Assembly: GCA_021325175.1 (NCBI GenBank)
Contig: JAJPHS010000032.1
Span: forward strand, 1-64,000
Reading direction: 5' to 3'
From: Terriglobia bacterium
GTDB taxonomy: Bacteria; Acidobacteriota; Terriglobia; Bryobacterales; Bryobacteraceae
DNA length: 64,000 nt
The notes under the pieces are model-generated. The model saw nothing but the letters and a program-made list of their open reading frames with translations. It ran no database searches and was not told the origin of the DNA. A program made the translations under genes and the position numbers. The stretch's first letter is position 1. The number at the start of each line of letters is the position of its first letter. Positions 1 through 9,457 of this stretch are shown here, piece after piece.

Positions 1-105
1 GTCTACATCGCGACCAAAGCCGACGGCCTCCGCGAATTCAAAGGCGAGGTTCTCCGCACCGAGAACCCCGCCCTCGAAGTCCCGCTGAGCGAAATTTTCG
101 AATAA
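1..105 (+). CDS. 3' end of a gene cut by the window edge, function unknown
   Basis: An open frame runs from base 1 to a TAA at 103-105 and gives a 34-residue tail (VYIATKADGLREFKGEVL...). Its composition looks like real coding sequence, and the stop abuts, tail to tail, the stop of the reverse-strand repeat protein at 106. I do not recognise the family from so short a tail. Confidence 0.55.
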   Translation, partial: VYIATKADGLREFKGEVLRTENPALEVPLSEIFE

Positions 106-3100
106 TTACTGCACGGCGATTGTTGCCGTCGTTTGCGTCGACACTCCATCGATGGTGATCACCACCGGCAGCGCAGAGCCGTGGACGCCTTGCGGGATCT
201 GTAGGTTGATCTGCACCACGCCCGTAATCAACGTCGGCGCCGCGCCGGCGTATAGCACCGTCGCCGGCTGGCCGCCGATAGTGGCCGTCACGGTTCCCGA
301 TCCCTGCGTCCAGCCCGCCAGCGGAACGGCCGCCGGAGGATTAATTGTGCCGGTGACGCTCGCCGGGCTGGTCAAGCCGCCGCCGGTCAGGTATAGCGCG
401 ATTGCCGTTCCGGCCGCCGCCGGCGCCATGGTCACGTTGGTGCCCGGAAACACCTGTCCCGCCGGACCGTTGTAGATGCTGGCCGCCGTCGGGCTTAGAT
501 TCACCGCAGCCGCCTGTCCCGATCCTGTTGCGTTCTGGGTGTAAATTCCCGGCGCAACCGGAACCACCTGTTCCGGAATCGACGCCGAAGGAACATTGTT
601 ATACGACACCACAATGTTGGTCGACGTTCTTCCGGCAATTTCCCACGGCACGATCACATTGATCTGCGTTGGAGAAACGTAGGTCGGCGTTCCCGGGATT
701 CCATCGAACAACACCTGGACGCCTTTGAGCGTCGAACTCACCGTGCCGTCCGCGTTCACCGTGAAACTGTAGCCGACAGCCGCGCACGCCGCCGGAGGTT
801 CGCAGGGCGACGGTCCCAGGTTGGTCCCCTTAATCGTGATCAACTCCCCCGGCGCGATGGCGCCATAGCCGTTACTCACCGCGCTGGTGGAAATGGTCGA
901 TGGCAGCGGCGTGGGCGCGGCCGTGATGTTCAACGTCACCGCAATCGTGATCGGATTCGCCAGAACCCCCGGCGCGGTGATGCTGATCGTGCCCATCAGC
1001 GACTGGCCCGCTGCGGCGTTCGCCGGAATATTCGCCGGATTGATCGACACCGCCACCGTCTGCGACCCCGCCGATCCGGTCGATCCGCTGGCGGGCGACG
1101 CGCCGAGCCATCCGCCGGTGCTGTTCGCCGCCACGCTGAAATTCACCGGTCCACCCGTGCTGGTCAGCGTCACATTCTGCGATGCCGGAGCCGATCCGCC
1201 CAATTGATAGCTGAACGTCAGCGACGCCGGGCTGGCGCTGAGACTCTGCGGCGGCCCGACGATCAACTGCACCGGAATCGTCGCCGATGGCGTCTCGGCG
1301 TTCACGAAGGTAATGTAGATCGACCCATTGTAGGTCTGCGCCGGCAGCGTATTGTTATTCACCGAAACCGATATTTTCCCCAGGCTCGTATTTCCCGATG
1401 CCGGCGTCACCGTCAGCCAGTTGAAATTGGACGAAGCCGTGGCCACAAACGCCGCGTTTCCGCCGGAGACCGTGAAGTTGAGCGTCTGCGGCGGAGGCTG
1501 CGTTCCGCCCTGCGATTCATTGAACGTCAAGCTCTGCGGCGTGACCGATATCTGTACCGTCGATGTGACCACCAGGTTCAGACTCAGCATCACCGGAGAC
1601 GGCAATCCCGGCGAGCTAATCTGGATGCCGCCCGGATAGATTCCCGGCGTCGTTACACAGCCCGGCAAAATCTGGATCTGGATCTGCGTGGGCGACGTCC
1701 CTGGATTGCTCCCGGTCGCCGGCGCCGCCGCAAGCCATGGGCAAGGCGCGCTCTGCGGCGCGACCGAATACTGGATCGCCGAGCCGTCCGTGCTGCCGAT
1801 GCCGATCGTATGCTGGATCGGCGTGGTCGAGCCGAGCGGCGCGGCGTCGTAGCCGAACCCGTTCGGCAGGCTGATGGTCAGCAGCGGCGAGGAACTGACA
1901 AACAGCGTCACCTGTACATCCGTTTCGGCCGGCCCCGTCAGCCCGTTATAGAAAACATGCACCACTCCGTTGCAAGTCCCCGCGGTCATGCCCGTCGTAT
2001 TCACGCTCACGCTCAGCGTATTCGGCGTCGCTTGCGGCGATTGCAGCGCCATCGCCGACAGCCATGTTCCGGACCCGCAGTTGGCCGCGCCGCTGCCCGT
2101 CGTCGTGATCGTGAACGCCTGGCTCGGACCCGTGCTTAGCAGCTCCACCGTTTGCGCCGGCGGCTGCGCCTGCCCGGTCTGATAGCTGAACACCAACTGG
2201 CTCGGCGCGGCGACCAACGTCGAGTTCACGCCGACCGTCAGCGTCACCTGCACCACCAGCGAATACGGGTCGCCATTGGTCGGCGCAATGGTAATCGTTC
2301 CCTGATAGGATCCCACCGACAGGGCATTCAGCCCCGCCTGGCTTATGCCCACGGTAAGCTGAGCCGACTGCGTCCCGGTTACTCCGCCCGATGGCGATAC
2401 CGTCAGCCACGCCGGACTCGACGATGCCGTCGCCGTGAAGTTCAGCGGCCCCCCCGTGGTCCCCACCGTGAGTCCCTGAGCCGGCGGCGGCGTCCCCGCG
2501 AACGGAGCGCTGAAGGCAAGCTGATTCGCGCTCACCGTCAGGAACGGATTTTGGCTCACCACCAGCGTCACGCTCACCGACGCGCTGCTGTTCGGACTCG
2601 TCAGATTCAGCGTTGCCGTGTACGGGCCAGGCGTCATCCCCGCAGCCGGCGTCACGCTCACCATCAGCGTCGCCGGATTGCTGCTGCTGGCGACGCCGCT
2701 CAGAATGCTCACCTTGAGCCAACTCTGTGAACCCGCCGACTGGTTCACGTTAAACGCGATCGCGCTTCCGGTCGAGCTCACCGTCACCTGCTGCGCCGGG
2801 GGCGCCGTCCCGCCCGAGGTGTAATAAAAATTCAGCGTCGACGGCGTGGCCGTTAATGTCGCGCTGGCCGTGACCGTCAGCGTCACCGCGATGGTCACCG
2901 CGTCGCTCGTTGTCTTGCTCTGCACCGTGATTTCTCCGGTGTAAACGCCCGCGCTCAAGTTCGCCGGGTTCACGCTGACGTTCATCGCCGCGCCGCCCGT
3001 CGATCCGCTGAACTGATCCGGAACCAGCCAGGAGTTCGCCGGCGTCCAGCTCACGTTATAGGCGAGCGTTCCCGCGCTGCTGGAGATCGCGATCTGGCAG

Positions 3101-3618
3101 CTTCCCGCAAAATTCTGTTGCGCGCAGCCTTGCGGAGTGCCCGACGTCTGCCCGGCCTGCGCGGTGAAGCTCAGCGACGCGGGCGATGCCGAAAGCGCCG
3201 ATGCGCCGGTGATCGTCGCGTTCACCAGAACCGTCTGCGCGCTCGCCGGGTTGTTCGAAATCTGGACCATGAAATATCCCGCCTGCGTGCCCACGCCGAG
3301 CGATCCCGCGTTCACATTGACCGAAATCTGTCCCGGCGTGTTGGCGATCACGCCTGGGGAAACGATCAGCCACTGCGCATACTGCGACGGCACCGTGACC
3401 ACCACCGTATTGCCGTTATTCGGCGGCGTGCTGACGTTCAATGTTTGGCTCGCGCTTAGCGTGCCGGTTGCGGTGGTGAACGAAAGCGGTCCGCTGAGCG
3501 TCTGCCCGTTCTGTGTGATTGTGACGGTTTGCGCGCGCGCTGTGTCCAAAAAACCCAGCGCCGCCGCGCACAAAAAAATCCCGCTGAGCCAGTTCCGCCG
3601 ATTCCTCATATCCAACAT
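106..3618 (-). CDS. Large secreted BACON-like repeat protein with Solibacter-type C-terminal domain
   Basis: The product is 1170 residues if it starts at the ATG at 3618, which has GAGGAAAAG just upstream. The frame extends further, to 3723, but lacks signal-like sequence there. Residues 4-29 form a signal peptide (RNRRNWLSGIFLCAAALGF... TARAQ). From about residue 130 to 900 it is a string of roughly 100-residue beta-rich repeats. Each opens with a motif like LTATPSTLNFYYTSGG..PPAQ and contains SWL.VSP.SG, as in BACON/Ig-like modules. The last ~270 residues (SNGYGAIAPGELITIKGTN onward) match the TIGR03437 C-terminal domain of Solibacter surface proteins. It is probably a cell-surface or secreted adhesive or carbohydrate-binding protein, but the ligand is unknown. 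No catalytic domain is visible. Confidence 0.85.
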   Translation of the reverse strand: MLDMRNRRNWLSGIFLCAAALGFLDTARAQTVTITQNGQTLSGPLSFTTATGTLSASQTLNVSTPPNNGNTVVVTVPSQYAQWLIVSPGVIANTPGQISVNVNAGSLGVGTQAGYFMVQISNNPASAQTVLVNATITGASALSASPASLSFTAQAGQTSGTPQGCAQQNFAGSCQIAISSSAGTLAYNVSWTPANSWLVPDQFSGSTGGAAMNVSVNPANLSAGVYTGEITVQSKTTSDAVTIAVTLTVTASATLTATPSTLNFYYTSGGTAPPAQQVTVSSTGSAIAFNVNQSAGSQSWLKVSILSGVASSSNPATLMVSVTPAAGMTPGPYTATLNLTSPNSSASVSVTLVVSQNPFLTVSANQLAFSAPFAGTPPPAQGLTVGTTGGPLNFTATASSSPAWLTVSPSGGVTGTQSAQLTVGISQAGLNALSVGSYQGTITIAPTNGDPYSLVVQVTLTVGVNSTLVAAPSQLVFSYQTGQAQPPAQTVELLSTGPSQAFTITTTGSGAANCGSGTWLSAMALQSPQATPNTLSVSVNTTGMTAGTCNGVVHVFYNGLTGPAETDVQVTLFVSSSPLLTISLPNGFGYDAAPLGSTTPIQHTIGIGSTDGSAIQYSVAPQSAPCPWLAAAPATGSNPGTSPTQIQIQILPGCVTTPGIYPGGIQISSPGLPSPVMLSLNLVVTSTVQISVTPQSLTFNESQGGTQPPPQTLNFTVSGGNAAFVATASSNFNWLTVTPASGNTSLGKISVSVNNNTLPAQTYNGSIYITFVNAETPSATIPVQLIVGPPQSLSASPASLTFSYQLGGSAPASQNVTLTSTGGPVNFSVAANSTGGWLGASPASGSTGSAGSQTVAVSINPANIPANAAAGQSLMGTISITAPGVLANPITIAVTLNITAAPTPLPSTISTSAVSNGYGAIAPGELITIKGTNLGPSPCEPPAACAAVGYSFTVNADGTVSSTLKGVQVLFDGIPGTPTYVSPTQINVIVPWEIAGRTSTNIVVSYNNVPSASIPEQVVPVAPGIYTQNATGSGQAAAVNLSPTAASIYNGPAGQVFPGTNVTMAPAAAGTAIALYLTGGGLTSPASVTGTINPPAAVPLAGWTQGSGTVTATIGGQPATVLYAGAAPTLITGVVQINLQIPQGVHGSALPVVITIDGVSTQTTATIAVQ

Positions 3619-3754
3619 GTCTTTTCCTCTCATGTGAAAACGTCGTGGACGCCGCGCCGCCAGGCGTCTCGTTGGGTTGCTCCGCGCCCTTTGCGGCCAG
3701 GCGTAACGATACGGAACCAGCAATCGATTCGCCAGGATCGGCAGGGAGCGCGGC

Positions 3755-3774
3755 TGTGCGGTCGAGAACGCACA
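3755..3774. other. Short inverted repeat between thrC-like gene and repeat-protein gene
   Basis: TGTGCG and CGCACA form a perfect 6-bp stem around an 8-base loop. It lies in the 228-base gap between the stop of the threonine synthase gene and the start of the repeat protein. There is no T-tract beside it, so it is not a canonical terminator. Nothing else recognisable lies in the gap. Confidence 0.25.
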
Positions 3775-3846
3775 AGCCCGCGCATTCCAGTGCCGCGGCT
3801 AGTTCAACGTGCGCCAGCGTTTTCGTGAATTGAAAAACGATTCCGA

Positions 3847-5025
3847 TTAACGGGGAAATGCCGGAGAATATGCTTCTAAATACTTTAAGCCGGAGCCGGT
3901 ATTGTAGATTACGATTTTTTCCCGCGACTTTAAAAATCCATTGGCGAGCAGCTTGCGCGCCGCCGCGACGCAGGCCCCGCCTTCCGGAGCCGCGAAAATT
4001 CCTTCATCGCTCGCCAACTGAACTCCGGCCTCGATCATCTCCGGATCGCTGACGGCAATCGCCGTCCCGCCGCTTTCGCGCGCCGCCCGCAGCACCAGAA
4101 AATCGCCCAGCGCCTTCGGCACGCGCAACCCGCTCGCCACCGTTTCGGCGTTTTCGAAAAAATCGCTGCGTTCCTTGCCCTGTTCCCACGCGCGCACCAT
4201 GGGCGCGCAGCCTTCGGCCTGCACCGCGATCATTTTGGGTCGCTTCGAGCCGATCCAGCCGAGCTCCTCCATTTCCGCGAACGCCTTCCACATCCCGATC
4301 ATGCCGACGCCGCCGCCGGCCGGGTAGAAAATCGCGTCCGGCAATTCCCAGCGGAACTGCTCGGCCACTTCGTAGCCCATGGTCTTCTTGCCTTCAATGC
4401 GATAAGGCTCTTTCAGAGTGGAAATTTCAAACCACCCCTCGGCGTCCTTCTTGGCGGCGACCAGTTTGCCGCAATCGCTGATCAGGCCGTTGACCAGCGT
4501 GACTTTCGCGCCCGTCACCGAGCATTCGATAAAGTTGGCCTGCGGAACATCGCGCGGCATAAAAATGTGCGCTTCGATTCCCGCAGCGGCCGCGTAAGCC
4601 GATAGCGCCCCCGCCGCGTTTCCCGCCGAGGGAATCGCCACCTTGGTGATGCCCAGCTCAACGCACATTGAAATCGCGCAGGAAAGCCCGCGCGCCTTGA
4701 ACGATCCGGTGGGATTTACGCCTTCGTCCTTGATCCACAGATCCTGCGCCCCGAGCTTCGCGCCCAACCGCCTGGCGTGAATCAGCGGCGTCATGCCCTC
4801 GCCGAGCGAAACGATCGACGACGGCTTGGAAACGGGCAGCACCGGCGCGTATCGCCACATGCTCGAAGGACCGTTCGAAATCCAATCGCGATTCCAGCTT
4901 TCGCGCGCTTTTTTGAGGTCGTAGCGGACCAGCAGCGGCCCGCCGCACTCGCACAGATTGTGAATTTTTCCGGCCTCATGGCGCTTGGAGCAGACGCTGC
5001 ATTCAAGGTGAGTGACAGTGGTCAT
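3847..5025 (-). CDS. thrC: Threonine synthase
   Basis: This is a PLP enzyme of fold type II that converts O-phosphohomoserine to threonine. The product is 392 residues from the ATG at 5025; a TTG 24 bases upstream is less likely. It starts with a zinc-ribbon-like Cys set (C9, C12, C25, C27), as in the long threonine synthases of many bacteria and archaea. The PLP lysine is K110 in NPTGSFKARG, and a glycine-rich phosphate loop is seen in PAGGGVGMIG. It is alone on its strand between unrelated genes, with no other threonine genes next to it. A related beta-family lyase cannot be fully excluded, but the N-terminal ribbon and the SLGEGMTPL motif favour ThrC. Confidence 0.88.
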   Translation of the reverse strand: MTTVTHLECSVCSKRHEAGKIHNLCECGGPLLVRYDLKKARESWNRDWISNGPSSMWRYAPVLPVSKPSSIVSLGEGMTPLIHARRLGAKLGAQDLWIKDEGVNPTGSFKARGLSCAISMCVELGITKVAIPSAGNAAGALSAYAAAAGIEAHIFMPRDVPQANFIECSVTGAKVTLVNGLISDCGKLVAAKKDAEGWFEISTLKEPYRIEGKKTMGYEVAEQFRWELPDAIFYPAGGGVGMIGMWKAFAEMEELGWIGSKRPKMIAVQAEGCAPMVRAWEQGKERSDFFENAETVASGLRVPKALGDFLVLRAARESGGTAIAVSDPEMIEAGVQLASDEGIFAAPEGGACVAAARKLLANGFLKSREKIVIYNTGSGLKYLEAYSPAFPR

Positions 5026-5124
5026 GGTTGAAAATTCAGAATAGCGCAATACGCCAGCGCGCTCTCTTTATGGCCTCGAAACCATCGCGAAATCCGCCGG
5101 CGAATAGAGTACGATCAGAAGCGT

Positions 5125-6633
5125 ATGACCATCGCGAGCGGCGTTAGACGGATCAGCCATTGGATCGGCGGCAAGGACGTCGAATCGACCTCCGGCCGGT
5201 CCGGCACAGTCTGGAATCCGGCGACGGGCGAGCCGCGGGGCTCGGTCGATTTCGCCTCCGCCCGGGAAGTCGATCTGGCCGTGGCCTCGGCCAAGGATGC
5301 GTTTCCTTCCTGGCGCGCCGCTCCGCTGTCGCGCCGGTCCGAAATCATGTTCAAGTTTCGCGAACTGGTCGACGCCAACCGCCGCGCCATCGCTGAAGCG
5401 ATCACGCTCGAACATGGCAAGACTCTGCCGGACGCGATGGGCGAGGTCGCGCGCGGCCTGGAAAATATCGAGTTCGCCTGCGGCATCCCTAACCTGCTCA
5501 AGGGCTCCTTCAGCGAACAGGCCAGCACCGGAGTCGATGTTTATCAGATCCGCCAGCCGCTCGGCGTCGTGGCCGGCATTACGCCGTTCAATTTTCCCGC
5601 GATGGTTCCGCTGTGGATGCTCGCCAACGCGATCGCCTGCGGAAATTCGTTCATCCTCAAGCCCAGCGAGCGCGATCCTTCGGCGAGCCTGCTGCTTGCC
5701 GATCTGCTGCGCCAGGCCGGGCTTCCCGATGGCGTTTTCAACGTCGTTCAGGGCGATCGCGCCGCGGTCGAGCGATTGATCGAGCATCCCGACGTGAAAG
5801 CGATCAGCTTCGTCGGTTCCACGCCCATCGCCAGAAGCGTTTATGAATCGGCCACGCGTTACGGCAAGCGCGTGCAGGCCCTCGGCGGCGCGAAGAACCA
5901 CATGGTCGTTTTGCCCGACGCCGATATCGCGATGGCGGCCGACGCAGCGGTTTCGGCCGCCTATGGCTCGGCCGGCGAGCGCTGCATGGCTATTTCCGTG
6001 GTGGTCGCCGTGGGCGGCATCGCCGATCCGCTGATTGCGGCGATTCGGGAGCGAATGGCGAAAATCAAAATCGGCCCGGGTCTCGAATCCGGCAACGAAA
6101 TGGGCCCGCTGATCACGCGCGAGCATCGCAATCGCGTGGCCGGCTACGTCGCCGCAGCCGCCGACGAAGGCGCCACCGTCGTTGTCGATGGGCGCGGCGA
6201 TCCGGCAAGCGCGCGCGGCCCGCATTTTTTAGGGACTTCGCTTCTCGATAACGTCAAGCCCGGAATGCGCTGCTATGACGACGAAATTTTCGGTCCCGTG
6301 CTGAGCGTGGCGCGCGTTTCCACCTACGCCGAAGCGGTCGGCATGGTGAACGAGAATCCGTACGGCAACGGCGCTGCGATTTTCACCCGCGACGGCGGCG
6401 CGGCCCGCCAGTTTCAGTTCGATGTCGAAGCCGGCATGGTCGGAATTAACGTGCCAATTCCCGTGCCGGTTTCCTACTACAGTTTCGGCGGATGGAAGGC
6501 GTCGCTATTCGGCGATCTGCACATGTATGGTCCGGAAGGCGTGCAGTTTTATACGCGAGCAAAGCTCGTCACCAGCCGCTGGCCGGACCCGGCAAGCAGC
6601 CGCGTAGACCTCGGCTTTCCACAAGTCCGCTAG
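5125..6633 (+). CDS. mmsA: Methylmalonate-semialdehyde dehydrogenase (CoA-acylating)
   Basis: It oxidises methylmalonate semialdehyde or malonate semialdehyde to propionyl-CoA or acetyl-CoA with NAD, in valine, beta-alanine or inositol breakdown. The product is 502 residues, the normal family length, with an ATG at 5125. The NAD-fold motif TPFNFPAMVPLWM is present. The catalytic Cys is C287 in SAGERCMA. The usual ALDH general-base Glu is replaced by Asn in LGGAKNHMVVLPDAD, which is diagnostic of the CoA-acylating MmsA/IolA group. The gene stands alone and divergent from thrC. Propionyl-CoA made here could feed the methylmalonyl-CoA genes near 24-25 kb, but that link is inferred. Confidence 0.92.
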   Translation: MTIASGVRRISHWIGGKDVESTSGRSGTVWNPATGEPRGSVDFASAREVDLAVASAKDAFPSWRAAPLSRRSEIMFKFRELVDANRRAIAEAITLEHGKTLPDAMGEVARGLENIEFACGIPNLLKGSFSEQASTGVDVYQIRQPLGVVAGITPFNFPAMVPLWMLANAIACGNSFILKPSERDPSASLLLADLLRQAGLPDGVFNVVQGDRAAVERLIEHPDVKAISFVGSTPIARSVYESATRYGKRVQALGGAKNHMVVLPDADIAMAADAAVSAAYGSAGERCMAISVVVAVGGIADPLIAAIRERMAKIKIGPGLESGNEMGPLITREHRNRVAGYVAAAADEGATVVVDGRGDPASARGPHFLGTSLLDNVKPGMRCYDDEIFGPVLSVARVSTYAEAVGMVNENPYGNGAAIFTRDGGAARQFQFDVEAGMVGINVPIPVPVSYYSFGGWKASLFGDLHMYGPEGVQFYTRAKLVTSRWPDPASSRVDLGFPQVR

Positions 6634-6722
6634 CCCGATTTAAGGGCTGGATTTTCAGACCGCGAAATCGCCGGGAGAGCCTGGATTCAAAACACCGCGG
6701 AAATCCCCCGCGCGAAGCCGCG

Positions 6723-7094
6723 CTAATACGCGCCGACCGCTTGCTCCCGCGCCTCTTCCGCCATCAGATAAAAGCCGAAAAGCGGCGACGGATCGCCTCC
6801 GCCCCAGCGATTCATCTTCCAGCTTGCGCGGAGATGGCGCACCTCGGGATGCTGCGTCAGATCCAGTACCAGTGAATAAGTCCCGCAATAAAACTTCAGG
6901 GGGAAGACCTGGAGAAGCTTCCAGTCTTTCCGATTGGCGGAGCCCCAGATGGCGATTTCCAGGCTCTCCTGTTCCATGCTGCGAGTGATGCCCAGCGTGA
7001 TCAGCAAGGGCTTACCGCGCTCGGCTCCCAACGGGCAGTCCGCGCCGAAACCATCCTGGCGGGCGACGTTCTCCGGAAGAAGAAACATCGGCAT
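6723..7094 (-). CDS. Conserved small protein, function unknown
   Basis: The product is 123 residues from an ATG at 7094 preceded by a very good ribosome site (GGAGGTCGT). It has no signal peptide or membrane segment. The sequence is rich in beta-type stretches (LLITLGITRSMEQESLEIAIWG) with conserved-looking Cys in ADCPLG and FYCGTY and a WKMNRWGGGDPSPLF block near the C-terminus. It resembles conserved acidobacterial hypothetical proteins that I recall, but no biochemical role is known to me. It lies downstream of the aminotransferase gene on the same strand, separated by a stem-loop. Confidence 0.7.
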   Translation of the reverse strand: MPMFLLPENVARQDGFGADCPLGAERGKPLLITLGITRSMEQESLEIAIWGSANRKDWKLLQVFPLKFYCGTYSLVLDLTQHPEVRHLRASWKMNRWGGGDPSPLFGFYLMAEEAREQAVGAY

Positions 7095-7113
7095 ACGACC
7101 TCCATCTGCCCAG

Positions 7114-7138
7114 CCATCCTTCCCTCCATTAAGGATGG
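7114..7138 (-). promoter_or_regulatory. Stem-loop in the leader of the 123-residue protein gene
   Basis: CCATCCTT and AAGGATGG form a perfect 8-bp stem with a 9-base loop. The stem can be extended by a G-T and an A-T pair. It lies between the aminotransferase stop (7163) and the Shine-Dalgarno of the next gene, ending about 10 bases before that site. There is no U-tract on the coding strand, so an mRNA-stability or attenuating hairpin is likelier than a terminator. Confidence 0.4.
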
Positions 7139-7162
7139 TTCACTTATTACGCAGTCGCGATT

Positions 7163-8371
7163 CTAAATTTTTCTTAACCGCTCCTGCGCCTCCCTAAGGG
7201 TCTCATATTTTTTGCAAAAACAAAAGCGGACCAGTTGCGAGCCGTCCTTGGGATCTTCAAAGAAACTGGACCCCGGCACGGCGGCGATTCCCACGTCCTC
7301 CACCAGGTGCCGGCAAAACGCCATGTCGTCGGCGTAGCCGAAGCCGGAAATGTCGCACAGCACGTAATAAGCGCCCCGCGGAGCGAAGCTGCGGAATCCG
7401 GTTTCCTCCAGCACTTTGAGCATCGCATCGCGCCGCTCGCGATAATCCCTGGCCAGATTCGTATAGTATTCCTCCGGCAGCGCCAAGGCGACCGCGCTCG
7501 CTTCCTGTAGCGGCGCCGACGAGCCGACCGTCAGAAAATCGTGGATCTTGCGGATCGAATCCGACAGATCCGGCGCAGCCAGCACCCAGCCGATGCGCCA
7601 GCCGGTGACGGCGTACGTCTTGCTCATGCTGTTGATCAAAATGGTCCGGTTGCGCATGCCCGGCAGCGACATGATCGGGATGTGCTCGGTTCCATCGTAG
7701 AGGATGTGCTCGTAAATTTCGTCGGTGATGGCCAGGCAATCGAATTCCTGGCACAACTGCGCGATATATTCAAGCTCGCCGCGATCGAAAACGCGCCCGG
7801 TCGGATTATTGGGCGAGCATAAAATGATCGCCTTGGTGCGCGGCGAAAACGCGCGGCGCAGCTCCTCGCGGTCGAAGCGCCAATCCGGCGGACGCATCTT
7901 GACGAACTTGCGATCGGCGCCGGCAAGCAGCGTATCGGGCCCGTAATTTTCGTAGTACGGCTCGAAGATCACCACTTCATCGCCGGGGTTGGTGACCGCC
8001 ATCAGCGACGCCATCATGCCTTCGGTCGCGCCGCAACAGACCGTGATTTCGCGCTCCGGATCGAACTCCAGGTTGTACGTTTTCTTGTATTTCGCCGCGA
8101 TCGCGTTGCGCAGCGATTTCGATCCCCAGGTGATCGCGTATTGATTGATATCCGCGTTGATCGCGTCGCAGGCCGCTTTGCGCAGAACTTCGGGCGAACC
8201 GAAATCGGGAAAGCCTTGCGCCAGGTTGACCGCGTTGTGCTGCGCGGCCAGCCGCGTCATTTCCCGGATGACGCTTTCGGTGAAGCGCGTGGTGCGCTGG
8301 CTGCGGAATCGAGGACGATGCTCGCCGATATCGGGCGGCGAGAGAAGAGATTTTTCGGCGACAGATGCCAT
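7163..8371 (-). CDS. PLP aminotransferase, KAT/methionine aminotransferase type
   Basis: This is a fold-type I class I/II aminotransferase of 402 residues with an ATG at 8371. The PLP lysine is K251 in NSMSKTYAVTGWRIGW. The cofactor Asp is in LAITDEIYEHI, the SPNNPTGRVF loop is present, and an Arg for the substrate carboxylate lies near the end (QLVRFCF). The NLAQGFPDFGSPE start and the overall layout match the kynurenine-oxoglutarate / methionine aminotransferase (YbdL-like) subgroup rather than aspartate aminotransferase. The substrate is not fixed by sequence. Transamination of ketomethiobutyrate in methionine salvage would fit with the MTA phosphorylase gene at 23 kb, but this is only an inference. 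Confidence 0.85.
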   Translation of the reverse strand: MASVAEKSLLSPPDIGEHRPRFRSQRTTRFTESVIREMTRLAAQHNAVNLAQGFPDFGSPEVLRKAACDAINADINQYAITWGSKSLRNAIAAKYKKTYNLEFDPEREITVCCGATEGMMASLMAVTNPGDEVVIFEPYYENYGPDTLLAGADRKFVKMRPPDWRFDREELRRAFSPRTKAIILCSPNNPTGRVFDRGELEYIAQLCQEFDCLAITDEIYEHILYDGTEHIPIMSLPGMRNRTILINSMSKTYAVTGWRIGWVLAAPDLSDSIRKIHDFLTVGSSAPLQEASAVALALPEEYYTNLARDYRERRDAMLKVLEETGFRSFAPRGAYYVLCDISGFGYADDMAFCRHLVEDVGIAAVPGSSFFEDPKDGSQLVRFCFCKKYETLREAQERLRKI

Positions 8372-8393
8372 TTTTCGATTCTACTTCATCTGC

Positions 8394-9380
8394 TTACTTC
8401 GTCAGCAGCGCCTTATATACGTCGAAAAATTTCGCGAAATCCAGATCGAGCATCACCTCGACCGGAGTGGCCTCCGGCGCCAGCGCCCGATCAAGCGGCT
8501 TCACCGCGCCGTAATCTTTTCCAAACGTCGTTTCCACGTCGAGATACGACGTTTTTCTTTGCGTCACCCAGCTCGGCTCGATCAGGTAGGCGGCGGCAAG
8601 ACAGTCCCACAGCAGAAATTTCGCGCCAGGATCTTTCTTGAATCGTTTCCCGACGTCGTCGCGGTACAGATCGGTGATTGGAGTTTTTTTCGCAACGATC
8701 TGCTCGTAATGCGATTTATCGAGCGGCGCGCGCTCGCAAATCTCCACGCCGAACATGATTTTTTGCGGGATCGCGGAGCGCAGCACAATCTGCGCGGCTT
8801 CGGGATCGAACCAGAAGTTGAATTCGCGGCCCTGTTCGGCTCCGCCCATGAAAATCAGCCGCTTGATTTTCGCTGCGATTTCAGGATGCAGGCGCAGCGC
8901 GATGGCCAGATTGGTCATCGGCCCGAGTTCCAGCATGGTCACCGGGCCCGGTTCCTGAAGGATGGTGTCGGTGATGTAATCGACAGCGTTCTTGTGCGAG
9001 ACGCGGTGCTCGATTTTGGGCTTCGCCTCCGGCAAGTCCTGCGCAAAAGCGCCCAAATAGTCGATTTTAGGCCACTCTTTTTGCTCTTTTTGCGCCATTT
9101 CGCGCGTATGGACCAGCGGGAAGCGCGCGCCGAAGTGCAGCGGGATGCTGGGCCGTTTCATGGCGTCGATCACGCGAAACATGTACCCGGCGGCTTCCGA
9201 TGGCCAGAGATTTCCGGGAACCAGAGTGACGCCCAAAACTTCGGCTTTATCGGGCTCGGCCAGAACCATCGCCAGCGCGGCGCCGTCGTCGTTGAAAACC
9301 GCGCCGTCGGTATCGACGATCACGGGTTCGGGCTGCGCCAAGGCCGCGGCGATGGCCGCGAAAAAAAGCAAAACTCGCAC
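8394..9380 (-). CDS. Exported nucleoside hydrolase-like protein
   Basis: Inosine/uridine-preferring nucleoside hydrolase family, cleaving the N-glycosidic bond of ribonucleosides. The product is 328 residues from a GTG at 9380. Residues 1-15 form a short signal peptide (VRVLLFFAAIAAALA), so the enzyme should be periplasmic. The Ca-binding DTDPGxDD motif appears in a modified form, DTD at 23-25 followed by VFNDDG at 28-33. The TMLELGPMTNLAIAL and FMGGAEQGREFNFWFDPEAA blocks are well kept. Because of the changed first motif the substrate may differ from classical purine nucleosides. It lies 77 bases downstream of the ThiF-like gene on the same strand. Confidence 0.85.
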   Translation of the reverse strand: MRVLLFFAAIAAALAQPEPVIVDTDGAVFNDDGAALAMVLAEPDKAEVLGVTLVPGNLWPSEAAGYMFRVIDAMKRPSIPLHFGARFPLVHTREMAQKEQKEWPKIDYLGAFAQDLPEAKPKIEHRVSHKNAVDYITDTILQEPGPVTMLELGPMTNLAIALRLHPEIAAKIKRLIFMGGAEQGREFNFWFDPEAAQIVLRSAIPQKIMFGVEICERAPLDKSHYEQIVAKKTPITDLYRDDVGKRFKKDPGAKFLLWDCLAAAYLIEPSWVTQRKTSYLDVETTFGKDYGAVKPLDRALAPEATPVEVMLDLDFAKFFDVYKALLTK

Positions 9381-9457
9381 GCCGCCAGTTTACCAGCGTT
9401 TTTCACCGGAGCGGCACGCGATAAATCAGCGCGGAGGGCGGATTCTAATCGGCCCAG

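Noticed and set aside
106..3618. Tandem DNA repeats or CRISPR-like structure
   Set aside because: The repetition is at protein level (about 100-residue modules) and the DNA copies differ greatly; there are no short identical repeats with unique spacers.
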